DNA of 5,863 nucleotides from Thermaceae bacterium. Lineage in GTDB: Bacteria; Deinococcota; Deinococci; Deinococcales; Marinithermaceae. The stretch is from contig JALVVO010000275.1 in NCBI GenBank assembly GCA_027023345.1, positions 1 through 5,863 of the forward strand. The letters run 5' to 3'. The notes below the pieces were generated by a model, which saw nothing but the letters and a program-made list of their open reading frames with translations, was not told the DNA's origin and made no database searches. This document shows, one piece after another, positions 1-4,642 of this stretch (positions within the stretch are counted from its first letter, which is position 1; each line of letters begins with the position of its first letter). A program made the translations under genes and the position numbers.

Positions 1-48
1 CCTCCTCCCGCCCCGGTGCCCAGCCCTCGCTCCCGCGGCGGGAGGAGG
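1..48. repeat. perfect 12-base inverted repeat at the window edge
   Basis: CCTCCTCCCGCC at 1-12 is exactly reverse-complementary to GGCGGGAGGAGG at 37-48, with a 24-base spacer that itself contains TCCCGC/GCGGGA (31-43). It lies inside the possible gene end at 3-83 and has no T tract after it on the + strand. The arm may extend beyond the left edge, so its true size and role cannot be judged. Confidence 0.4.
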
Positions 49-83
49 CGGAGGCGCTCTTGGAAGGGCAAGGGCCCGACTGA
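3..83 (+). CDS. possible C-terminal end of a + strand gene (partial)
   Basis: The frame starting at base 3 is open from the window edge to a TGA at 81-83 and ends in an acidic, helix-like tail (RREEAEALLEGQGPD). Its third codon positions are nearly all G or C, as in the housekeeping genes here, while the other two + frames through the same bases use rare AGG codons or give low-complexity Gly/Ala runs. This suggests the 3' end of a gene that begins left of the window and runs convergent to mazF. The visible 26 residues are too few to name a family, and it could be chance. A T6 run at 118-123 lies downstream but has no convincing hairpin. Confidence 0.35.
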   Translation, partial: SSRPGAQPSLPRREEAEALLEGQGPD

Positions 84-170
84 AAAAGCGCGACGAGACA
101 AGCTACCCGAAGAGCCCTTTTTTAGGACAGGCCGCAGAATATGGGCTCGAGCCCGGAGCGTTGGTCGCGC

Positions 171-506
171 TCAGTCCTCGAGGAGCGCAAGCAACTTCCC
201 GATCGTCTCTTCAACGACCTCGTCCGGCGCCCTGGCGATCCGCTCGGCCGCGCGGGCCCGCCAATCGAGGCTTCGTACCTGGTCGGCGAGCACCACGCCC
301 TCCACGGCAAGGCCAGGGGGCAAGCGCACCTCAAAAGGGTAGCCCTTTACCCGGGATGTGACCGGGCAAACGAGCGCAAGGCCCGCCCTCGCGTTGTACC
401 GACGCGGCGAGAGCACAAACGCCGGCCTGCGTCCCGCCTGTTCATGGCCGGCTTGCGGGGTGAACCGGAGCCAAACGAGGTCACCGCGATCGGGAACGTA
501 GCCCAC
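171..506 (-). CDS. mazF: MazF-type endoribonuclease toxin
   Basis: This is the 111-residue toxin of a MazEF pair, expected to act as a cytoplasmic dimer that cuts single-stranded mRNA at short sequence-specific sites when not bound by MazE. It reads almost like Escherichia coli MazF and has the same length. GDLVWLRF opens the beta barrel, EQAGRRPAFVLSP (22-34) is the core motif, and KGYPFEV and ADQVRSLDWRAR follow. The residues matching the E. coli active site are all present: Glu22, Arg27 and Thr50 (E24, R29, T52 in E. coli), so it looks active. The start is GTG at 506, 3 bases after the mazE stop, which fixes the operon order antitoxin-toxin. There is only a weak GAGG upstream, so translation probably depends on ribosomes arriving from mazE. 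The specific cleavage site cannot be predicted. Confidence 0.97.
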   Translation of the reverse strand: MGYVPDRGDLVWLRFTPQAGHEQAGRRPAFVLSPRRYNARAGLALVCPVTSRVKGYPFEVRLPPGLAVEGVVLADQVRSLDWRARAAERIARAPDEVVEETIGKLLALLED

Positions 507-509
507 GGC

Positions 510-752
510 CTAAAAAGCCTCGCGTCCCTGGGGCTCCCCCCAGTCCACCTCGGGGTAGCGGTTCGCTTCCTCAAGGCCTTCCAGAAGCTCATCGAGCCGG
601 TAGCGCCGCAAAGGTTTGAGCACCAGCGTCCCGCTCACGACGCGAAGCTCCGCCTCCGAGCCCTCGCGAAGCCCAACCGACTCTGCAAGGGGCTTGGGAA
701 TCCGAAGCCCCAAGCTGTGGCCCCACTTCCGAACCTTAACCCTCAGCGCCAT
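510..752 (-). CDS. mazE: MazE-type antitoxin (AbrB/SpoVT fold)
   Basis: This 80-residue antitoxin has an N-terminal AbrB/MazE swapped-hairpin DNA-binding domain (KVRKWGHSLGLRIPKPLAE, about 6-24; E. coli has KRWGNSPAVRIP). Its flexible C-terminal tail ends in DWGEPQGREAF, nearly the same as the E. coli MazE tail (DWGEPKDKEVW) that fills the MazF active-site groove. It should neutralise the adjacent MazF and repress its own promoter. ATG at 752 is the only possible start, since an in-frame TGA lies three codons upstream. The ribosome-binding sequence AGGAGG (759-754) ends only one base before this ATG, much closer than normal, so either initiation is inefficient or a later codon is used. Pairing with the gene at 171-506 is certain from spacing and tail match. 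Confidence 0.95.
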   Translation of the reverse strand: MALRVKVRKWGHSLGLRIPKPLAESVGLREGSEAELRVVSGTLVLKPLRRYRLDELLEGLEEANRYPEVDWGEPQGREAF

Positions 753-761
753 GCCTCCTCA

Positions 762-780
762 GTATCTACATTGAGTATAC
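762..780 (-). promoter_or_regulatory. putative mazEF promoter -10 and operator
   Basis: On the minus strand TATACT (779-774) matches the -10 consensus at five of six bases, about 22 bases upstream of the mazE ATG. A weak TTGTAG lies 18 bases further upstream as a possible -35. The -10 sits inside an imperfect inverted repeat (GTAT at one end, ATAC at the other, 762-780), the kind of site a MazE-MazF complex could bind for autoregulation. The repeat arms are short, so the operator assignment is an inference. Confidence 0.4.
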
Positions 781-977
781 CACCCGGTTTCCTGGAGCTA
801 CAAACCCTTGTGCTAGTGAAGAAGGGCTTCAGTGGGTGGACACAGGAAAGCGCGGATCTACTAGCAAGCGAGGCAATGGATGAAATCAAACCACCCCCTT
901 TATACAAAGCTCCGGTCTGAAAACAGGCCGGCAGGATCGAGCACTCATGGCGATTGCTGGGTACTCAAGGACACGCC

Positions 978-1006
978 TTGACACTCTAGGTCAAACGTGG
1001 TTGGAT
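978..1006 (+). promoter_or_regulatory. putative promoter and operator for the Abi leader RNA
   Basis: TTGACA at 978-983 is a perfect -35 element. Seventeen bases later TTGGAT (1001-1006) is a weak -10, giving a start near 1013, just before the stem-loop at 1020. The -35 overlaps an inverted repeat TTGAC-7-GTCAA (978-982/990-994) that could be a repressor site. The -10 matches only half of the consensus, so the exact start is uncertain. Confidence 0.45.
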
Positions 1007-1012
1007 GTAGTT

Positions 1013-1072
1013 AACAAAGCCCCTCCTGTCCAACCCCCTCGAGGGGCGGACTGGGGAGGGGACTTCTCTTTT
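1013..1072 (+). ncRNA. structured leader / candidate regulatory RNA upstream of the Abi gene
   Basis: A nested stem-loop spans 1020-1061. CCCCTCC (1020-1026) pairs with GGAGGGG (1055-1061), GTCC (1028-1031) with GGAC (1048-1051), and CCCC (1035-1038) with GGGG (1043-1046) around a TCGA loop. That gives 15 Watson-Crick pairs, 13 of them G-C. A pyrimidine-rich tail ending in TTTT (1069-1072) follows, and the Abi ATG comes 3 bases later. The only Shine-Dalgarno-like GGAGG (1055-1059) is locked in the outer stem by CCTCC. It may be a terminator/attenuator, a translational lock, or a small RNA that controls the Abi protein. Abi_2/AbiF genes are known to have an associated structured RNA (the abiF RNA motif, from memory); whether this matches it has not been tested. 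Confidence 0.5.
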
Positions 1073-1075
1073 GCT

Positions 1076-2026
1076 ATGACCGCCCGTCGCTATGCCTTGA
1101 CCAAGCCTTTCCTATCCATCGAGGAGCAGATCAACCAGCTCAAGCTCCGTGGCCTCCAGATCCCCGACGAAGCGGCAGCGCAGGCGTTCCTTAGTCGGGT
1201 AAACTACGCCCGGCTCCGCCCCTACTGGCACCCTTTCGAAATCCCCGGGGACGCAAACCACCGCTTCCAACCCGGCACCACATTTGAGGACGTCGTCCGA
1301 CTCTACGAGTTCGACCGGGCGCTTCGGCTCCACGTGCTGGCCGCCATCGAGCGAATCGAGATCGGGCTGCGCACGCGCTGGGCATACCACCTGAGCGAGC
1401 AGTTTGGGCCATTCGGCTACCTCGAACCTGGTCTTTACAAGGAAACTCGCCGGTTCTACGAAAGCCTATGCGCGCTGAATCGCAACTGGGCTAAGCAGAA
1501 AGACTACGACCCAATCCTTCAGCACTTCGATCGGGATTACGCTGAACCGCTTCCACCTGCCTGGCTTGCGTGCGAGTTGATGACGTTAGGCGAGCTCTCC
1601 TATTGGATCAAAAATCTGGACCGCGATCAGCCACGCTTACGACCGGTCTTCGAAGGCCTAAAGAAAGGTCTGGGCATCCCCGCCGGTGTAATCATTAGCT
1701 TACTACCGCACCTTACCCACGTACGGAATCTTGCCGCCCACCATACGCGGCTTTGGGATAGGAAGCTTACGGCCTACTCGCTCACAAAAACGTTCCCCCG
1801 CGGCCCAACGGACCTACTTGTTGCGCTCCAAGCCACACCCCCTGGACGCGAACAATACATTTACCGAACGCTCGTAGTGCTGGGGTATCTGGCCGAACGG
1901 ATGACGCCTGGCTGTAACTGGATCCAGGAGCTTTGCGCATTAATCAAGCGGTACCGGCCCCTGCTCGACCGCATGGGATTTCCCGAGAACTGGCAGGAAC
2001 TCACCTTTTGGGGGAGCTGCAAATAA
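1076..2026 (+). CDS. Abi_2 / AbiF-like abortive infection protein with HEPN motifs
   Basis: This protein of about 316 residues belongs to the Abi_2 (AbiD/AbiF) family of phage-resistance and toxin proteins. It opens with the family hallmark KPFLSIEEQINQLKLRGL, followed by FLSRVNYARLRPYWHPF, FQPGTTFEDVVRLYEFDRALR and AAIERIEIGLRTRWAYHL. The late motif HVRNLAAHHTRLWDRKL contains R-x4-H (Arg217/His222 counted from this start), the HEPN RNase signature. An earlier R-x5-H (Arg99/His105) may be the second half. Such proteins are thought to cleave cellular RNA and stop growth on infection. I chose ATG 1076 because family similarity begins just after it; an in-frame ATG at 947 would add 43 residues of unrelated sequence. 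No ribosome site lies at normal distance: GGAGG is 16 bases upstream and in a stem. Codon use is less G/C-biased than in pyrD, which suggests acquisition. Confidence 0.93.
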   Translation: MTARRYALTKPFLSIEEQINQLKLRGLQIPDEAAAQAFLSRVNYARLRPYWHPFEIPGDANHRFQPGTTFEDVVRLYEFDRALRLHVLAAIERIEIGLRTRWAYHLSEQFGPFGYLEPGLYKETRRFYESLCALNRNWAKQKDYDPILQHFDRDYAEPLPPAWLACELMTLGELSYWIKNLDRDQPRLRPVFEGLKKGLGIPAGVIISLLPHLTHVRNLAAHHTRLWDRKLTAYSLTKTFPRGPTDLLVALQATPPGREQYIYRTLVVLGYLAERMTPGCNWIQELCALIKRYRPLLDRMGFPENWQELTFWGSCK

Positions 2027-2081
2027 GCAGCGCCCTTGTGTAGCCTCGATTATGCCGGTCGGTATGGGGCGAACGTCGCGT

Positions 2082-2378
2082 TTAGACACGGATGAGGTCC
2101 TCTTCGATGGTCTGTCGCAACCGCGGCTTCTTGCGAAGCGCGCCGCGGGTCACGATGTCCACTTGAAGGCCAAGCAGGGCCTCGAGATACTCCTTAACGT
2201 CAACGATCTCCCAGCCAAGGGGCCGTTCAAGCTCAACAAGAAGGTCCACGTCGCTTACAGGGCCGGCCTCGCCCCGGGCAAACGAACCAAAGATCCCAAC
2301 CACTCGGACACCGAAGCGGCGCCGGAGATCCTCCTGGTGCTCGGCTAAAAGCGTGCGAACCTCTTCGATGGCTTTCAT
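2082..2378 (-). CDS. MNT-type minimal nucleotidyltransferase (MntA-like)
   Basis: This 98-residue protein is a minimal nucleotidyltransferase of the polymerase-beta superfamily. The active-site motif is complete: Gly31-Ser32, ten residues, then Asp43-x-Asp45 (GSFARGEAGPVSDVDLLVE), with a third acidic residue at Asp74 in the VDIVT strand. In type VII toxin-antitoxin systems such proteins (MntA) inactivate a HEPN ribonuclease (HepT) by adding AMP to a tyrosine. No HepT-like gene follows: the next gene downstream is the convergent Abi protein, itself a HEPN protein. The ATG at 2378 overlaps the stop of the upstream gene by 4 bases (ATGA), so the two are translated together. Function as an antitoxin is an inference from the family; the catalytic fold assignment is firm. 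Confidence 0.93.
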   Translation of the reverse strand: MKAIEEVRTLLAEHQEDLRRRFGVRVVGIFGSFARGEAGPVSDVDLLVELERPLGWEIVDVKEYLEALLGLQVDIVTRGALRKKPRLRQTIEEDLIRV

Positions 2379-2662
2379 GGCTGAGATCCTTTGAGGCTTT
2401 CAATCAACTGCCGCAAAACATCGCTAACCTTCAAACCCCGCTCGGCTGCGTAGACTTTCAGGAATCGGTGCATCTCGGGGTCTAGGTCAAGGGTTATGCG
2501 AATTCTTTTCTTCCCGGTAGCCTCATTTCGAAGAATCCGAGAGCCCTGGGAATCAACGTTGATCAAAAGAGAAGAACCCTCATCCTGGAGCCTGGCGGTG
2601 AGGGAAACCGCAGAGGTCTCCCCACCCTCTCCGCTTTTTAGATTCAGAATCACGTATCTCAC
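2375..2662 (-). CDS. ParA N-terminal remnant fused to a ribbon-helix-helix domain
   Basis: This is a 95-residue protein with two parts. Residues 1-47 follow the start of a ParA/Soj partition ATPase: NLKSGEGGETSAVSLTARL sits where ParA has NLKGGVGKTT-SAV-LAARL, then LLINVDSQGS where ParA has LLIDxDPQGS. The nucleotide-binding residues are gone: the P-loop Lys and Thr are Gly14 and Glu15. Residues 51-90 (KKRIRITLDLDPEMHRFLKVY... to DVLRQLIESL) form a complete ribbon-helix-helix DNA-binding domain like those of plasmid ParB/ParG proteins and antitoxins. The likely start is GTG 2662, with GAGGGAG 8 bases upstream; the frame stays open to 2761 but that part is Arg/Ser/Gly-rich without similarity. 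It overlaps the nucleotidyltransferase start by 4 bases. It probably binds DNA and represses this operon. Joining a parA start to a downstream RHH gene by internal deletion is my inference. Confidence 0.82.
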   Translation of the reverse strand: MRYVILNLKSGEGGETSAVSLTARLQDEGSSLLINVDSQGSRILRNEATGKKRIRITLDLDPEMHRFLKVYAAERGLKVSDVLRQLIESLKGSQP

Positions 2663-2721
2663 GGCCTGCTCTCCCTCACGCGCCTGATGCGCCGCCCCCG
2701 ACGGAACCGAACCGCTTGATC

Positions 2722-2736
2722 GCGCGCCAAGCGCGC
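2722..2736 (-). repeat. GC hairpin in the RHH-gene leader
   Basis: GCGCGC (2722-2727) and GCGCGC (2731-2736) form a perfect 6-base stem with a 3-base loop about 60 bases upstream of the RHH start codon. The flanking near-direct repeats make this a reasonable place for an RHH operator or a partition-type site. That role is inferred from position only. Confidence 0.45.
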
Positions 2737-2979
2737 ACAGACGAACCGCCCCGACGCGCAATTAGTCATAGGACCAGTCTACTCAACCCTGGGAGCACGT
2801 GACTCCACATGAAGCTTGCATGCATTCCTCTATTCTACTCGGGACCTTGGACTCAACCAATCAGCGCCCCGGTCAAGGTTGCCGACAAATCAGAGCGGAC
2901 CGTTTTCTATCCGAGCCGTCTATGGGAAAAGTCGGACCAGGTGGCAACATTGCAGCAAGGGTTTCGCAAATCAGCAAAT

Positions 2980-3007
2980 GAAGAAAAACCTTTCGAGCAA
3001 AGCTCGA
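2980..3007 (-). terminator. possible secondary minus-strand terminator
   Basis: On the minus strand TCGAGC-TTT-GCTCGA (3007-2993) is a perfect 6-base stem with a 3-base loop. It is followed by AAGG and then TTTTTCTTC. The four-base gap before the T tract makes it a weak intrinsic terminator. It lies about 180 bases beyond the GNAT stop and could back up the stronger terminator at 3139-3161. Confidence 0.35.
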
Positions 3008-3138
3008 TGACGCCTAAAACCAAGGCGGGCACTAATCGACTACCGGACCTGCCAAAGCATCCGGCGTTTGAACTGGGCACGGACTCAAAGGCTTCCTGGC
3101 AAAGGGGCTCATGAGGTTCAAGAACAACCCACAAACGG

Positions 3139-3161
3139 AAAAAGCGACCCACTCCTCGCTT
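3139..3161 (-). terminator. intrinsic terminator of the pyrK-vapBC-pyrD-GNAT operon
   Basis: On the minus strand AAGCGA (3161-3156) and TCGCTT (3147-3142) form a 6-base stem with an 8-base loop, running directly into a T tract (3143-3139, five T). It starts 26 bases after the GNAT stop codon, the expected place for the end of the operon transcript. Confidence 0.65.
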
Positions 3162-3187
3162 GAGACTTAAACTAAGCGACGCAAAAA

Positions 3188-3727
3188 CTAGCCCGAAGTC
3201 CATGTACCCCACTCGTCCCGGAGCAACCCGAAGACGAGCACGTCGTGCCAGGTGTCCTCCCGCCACACCTGGGCGCGGAGGCGCCCCTCTCCCCTGAAGC
3301 CGAGCCTCCGATAAAGCCGGATCGCCGGTTCGTTGTAGGCGAGGACCCGGAGGTAGACGCGGTAAAGCCCGAGCTCCCCGAAGGCGTAGTCGAGGAGCGC
3401 GGAAAGGACTTCCCCGCCGAGCCCCTGGCCCCGGTTTTCCGGCTCGCCGATAAGGATAGCGAGCTCGGCGTTTCGGTTCTTAAAGTCGAGGTTGCGAAGC
3501 GAAACCGTGCCGATGAACTCGCCACTTTCTCTGAGCTCGAGCGCGAAGAAGACCGTCTTCTTGTCCGAAAGGACCCGCTCAAGCCACGCCCGGGTGTCCG
3601 CCATCCGCTCGGGGCGCACCGCGCCCGGCTGATCAAGCCGCATCAGGGCAAGCTCGTTCCGCCAACGGTGAAAGCGCCCGAGGTCCTCCTCGCAAAAGGC
3701 CCGGAGCCTAGGGCGCTCGGTTTCCAG
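3188..3727 (-). CDS. GNAT-family N-acetyltransferase (RimJ/RimL type)
   Basis: This GCN5-related acetyltransferase of about 179 residues is closest in style to RimJ/RimL-type enzymes that acetylate protein N-termini or small amines with acetyl-CoA. The N-terminal strand LETERPRLRAFCEEDLGRFHRW is followed by the acetyl-CoA pyrophosphate loop RGQGLGGEVL and the late GNAT motif NEPAIRLYRRLGFRGEG. The start is the oddity. Family alignment expects Met just before LETER, but the codon there is ATA (3730-3728), followed by CTG (3727-3725). There is no ATG, GTG or TTG between the pyrD stop at 3742-3740 and an internal ATG at 3643, which would remove the first 28 conserved residues. I give CTG as the boundary. 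It shares the reading frame of pyrD and is last in the operon. Substrate unknown; a link to pyrimidine synthesis is not evident. Confidence 0.92.
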   Translation of the reverse strand: METERPRLRAFCEEDLGRFHRWRNELALMRLDQPGAVRPERMADTRAWLERVLSDKKTVFFALELRESGEFIGTVSLRNLDFKNRNAELAILIGEPENRGQGLGGEVLSALLDYAFGELGLYRVYLRVLAYNEPAIRLYRRLGFRGEGRLRAQVWREDTWHDVLVFGLLRDEWGTWTSG

Positions 3728-3735
3728 TATGGAAA
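3721..3735. repeat. inverted repeat over the expected GNAT start
   Basis: TTTCCA (3721-3726) and TGGAAA (3730-3735) are perfect reverse complements separated by three bases. The loop and inner arm contain the ATA and CTG codons where GNAT translation would be expected to begin, 5 bases past the pyrD stop. In mRNA it would form a small hairpin over the initiation site. Confidence 0.5.
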
Positions 3736-3739
3736 AAGT

Positions 3740-4642
3740 CTACCGAATGTGCGCACCGCCCACCCAGTCAAGCCAGGTGTCGCCGTGATCCGCGAAAAAG
3801 GCTTCGAGCCCCTCCACCAGCTTGATCGGCGCGTAGGGGTCGGCGAAGGTGGCGGTGCCGACGGCGACCATCCGGGCCCCGGCGAGGGCGAACTCGAGCG
3901 CGTCCTCCACCGTGCGGATCCCCCCCATGCCGAGGATGGGCTTATCGGTGTTCTGGAAAAGCTCCCAAACGAGCCGAACCGCGATCGGCTTGATCGCGGG
4001 GCCCGAGAGTCCGCCGGTCTTGTGGCCGAGGACAGGACGCCTCGTCTCCAGGTCGATCCGCATGCCGCGAATCGTGTTGATGAGGGAAAACCCGTCGGCG
4101 CCCGCCTTTTCCACCGCCTTGGCGACCTTCAGGGTGGGGCCCTCGGGGCTAAGCTTGGCGAGGACCGGGCGGTCGGTGGCGTCTTTCACCGCGCGGACGA
4201 CCTCGGCTGCAGCGGCGGGGTCGTGGGCATACGGCAGCCCGCCGGCGTGGACGTTGGGGCAGGAGAGGTTCACCTCGATCATCTCGGCAAAAGGGCTCAC
4301 CTTGCCGGCGACGAGGGCGAACTCGGCGGGGGTCTCGCCAAAGACGTTCACGATCACCCGGGCGCCCTGTTCTTTGAGCCAGGGAAGCTCGTCCTTCAGG
4401 TAGGCCTCGACCCCCTTGTTCTCAAGGCCGATCGCGTTCAGCATGCCCCCCGGGGTCTCGGTGATCCGGGGCGGGGCCGCGCCGGGGATGGGCCCTGGCG
4501 AGGTGCCCTTGGTGGTGATGGCGCCAAGGCGGGAAAGGGGGTAGAGGTGGGCGTACTCCTTGCCAAAGTTAAAGGTGCCGCTCGCCGTGACCACGGGGTT
4601 GGGGAACCGTACTCCCGCGAACTCGATTTCCAAGGGGTTCAT
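3740..4642 (-). CDS. pyrD: dihydroorotate dehydrogenase, class 1B catalytic subunit
   Basis: This enzyme oxidises dihydroorotate to orotate, the fourth step of pyrimidine synthesis, in the cytoplasm. At 300 residues it is the usual size for class 1B PyrD, which works with PyrK and passes electrons to NAD. FMN and substrate motifs are intact: Lys45 in TTKGTSPGP, NAIGLENKG (69-77), NLSCPN (125-130) with catalytic Cys128 (class 1B uses Cys rather than Ser), AKLSP with Lys163, NTIRGM (189-194), GGLSGPAIKPIA (210-221), GMGGI (239-242 region) and the GT pair near 262 for phosphate binding. The ATG at 4642 overlaps the vapC stop (ATGA), and GGAGG lies 7 bases before it. Normally pyrD sits next to pyrK; here a VapBC pair lies between them. 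Nothing suggests loss of function. Confidence 0.99.
   Translation of the reverse strand: MNPLEIEFAGVRFPNPVVTASGTFNFGKEYAHLYPLSRLGAITTKGTSPGPIPGAAPPRITETPGGMLNAIGLENKGVEAYLKDELPWLKEQGARVIVNVFGETPAEFALVAGKVSPFAEMIEVNLSCPNVHAGGLPYAHDPAAAAEVVRAVKDATDRPVLAKLSPEGPTLKVAKAVEKAGADGFSLINTIRGMRIDLETRRPVLGHKTGGLSGPAIKPIAVRLVWELFQNTDKPILGMGGIRTVEDALEFALAGARMVAVGTATFADPYAPIKLVEGLEAFFADHGDTWLDWVGGAHIR

Larger units (their letters stand above)
753..1075. other. gene-free divergent leader between mazE and the Abi gene
   Basis: This 323-base stretch lies between the divergent mazE and Abi starts and has lower GC than the flanking housekeeping genes. I see no convincing protein: the + frame that continues upstream of the Abi ATG to another ATG at 947 gives a 43-residue extension with no family resemblance, and it runs through a promoter element and a stem-loop. 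The left half (780-896) has CCACCC at 780-785 and again at 891-896, either of which can pair with GGGTGG at 834-839. Within it lie the small hairpins TGAAG/CTTCA (817-831) and CCCTT/AAGGG (805-826). The right half carries the elements listed separately. It could encode a structured RNA. Confidence 0.5.
2663..3187. other. gene-poor spacer with inverted repeats
   Basis: This 525-base stretch lies between the RHH gene and the GNAT gene. On the minus strand its left end is the 5' leader of the RHH gene, with a GCGCGC-CAA-GCGCGC hairpin (2722-2736) flanked by near-identical CCGCCCCCGACG (2692-2703) and CCGCCCCGACG (2746-2756). The middle has reduced GC and short direct repeats: ACTCAACC at 2781 and 2851, GGACTCAA at 2849 and 3081, and CAAATCAG at 2886 and 2967. 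A + frame at 2809-3114 (101 codons) is open but has no recognisable domain, no good ribosome site and unbiased codon use, so I do not call it. The right end holds two hairpins that could stop minus-strand transcription. The middle may be the decayed remains of a mobile element, but I see no transposase. Confidence 0.5.

Noticed and set aside
64..123. Possible + strand terminator ending in T6 (118-123)
   Set aside because: The only matching arms (AAGGGC/GCCCTT) are 38 bases apart and include the stop codon of the putative gene; too weak to call.
143..154. Palindrome GGGCTCGAGCCC downstream of mazF
   Set aside because: It is a perfect 12-base palindrome, but with no spacer for a loop and no T tract on the minus strand it does not make a credible terminator.
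141..920. Open frame of 259 codons on the + strand
   Set aside because: It is the antisense shadow of mazF and mazE and runs on into the divergent leader. No family resemblance.
947..1075. 43-residue N-terminal extension of the Abi protein
   Set aside because: It is in frame but shows no Abi_2 similarity and overlaps a TTGACA element and a strong stem-loop; family similarity begins just after ATG 1076.
2690..2720. GGTTCGGTTCC-like T-arm resemblance on the minus strand, considered as a tRNA fragment
   Set aside because: It does not match the T-loop consensus fully and no other tRNA arms are found around it.
2663..2761. 33-residue N-terminal extension of the ParA-RHH protein
   Set aside because: It is Arg/Ser/Gly-rich without similarity, while GTG 2662 has a good ribosome site and sits exactly where ParA-like sequence begins.
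2809..3114. 101-codon + strand frame, and a 119-codon minus-strand frame at 2907-3266
   Set aside because: Neither has a recognisable domain, a good ribosome site or the codon bias of the neighbours; the minus-strand one runs through the operon terminator and into the GNAT gene.
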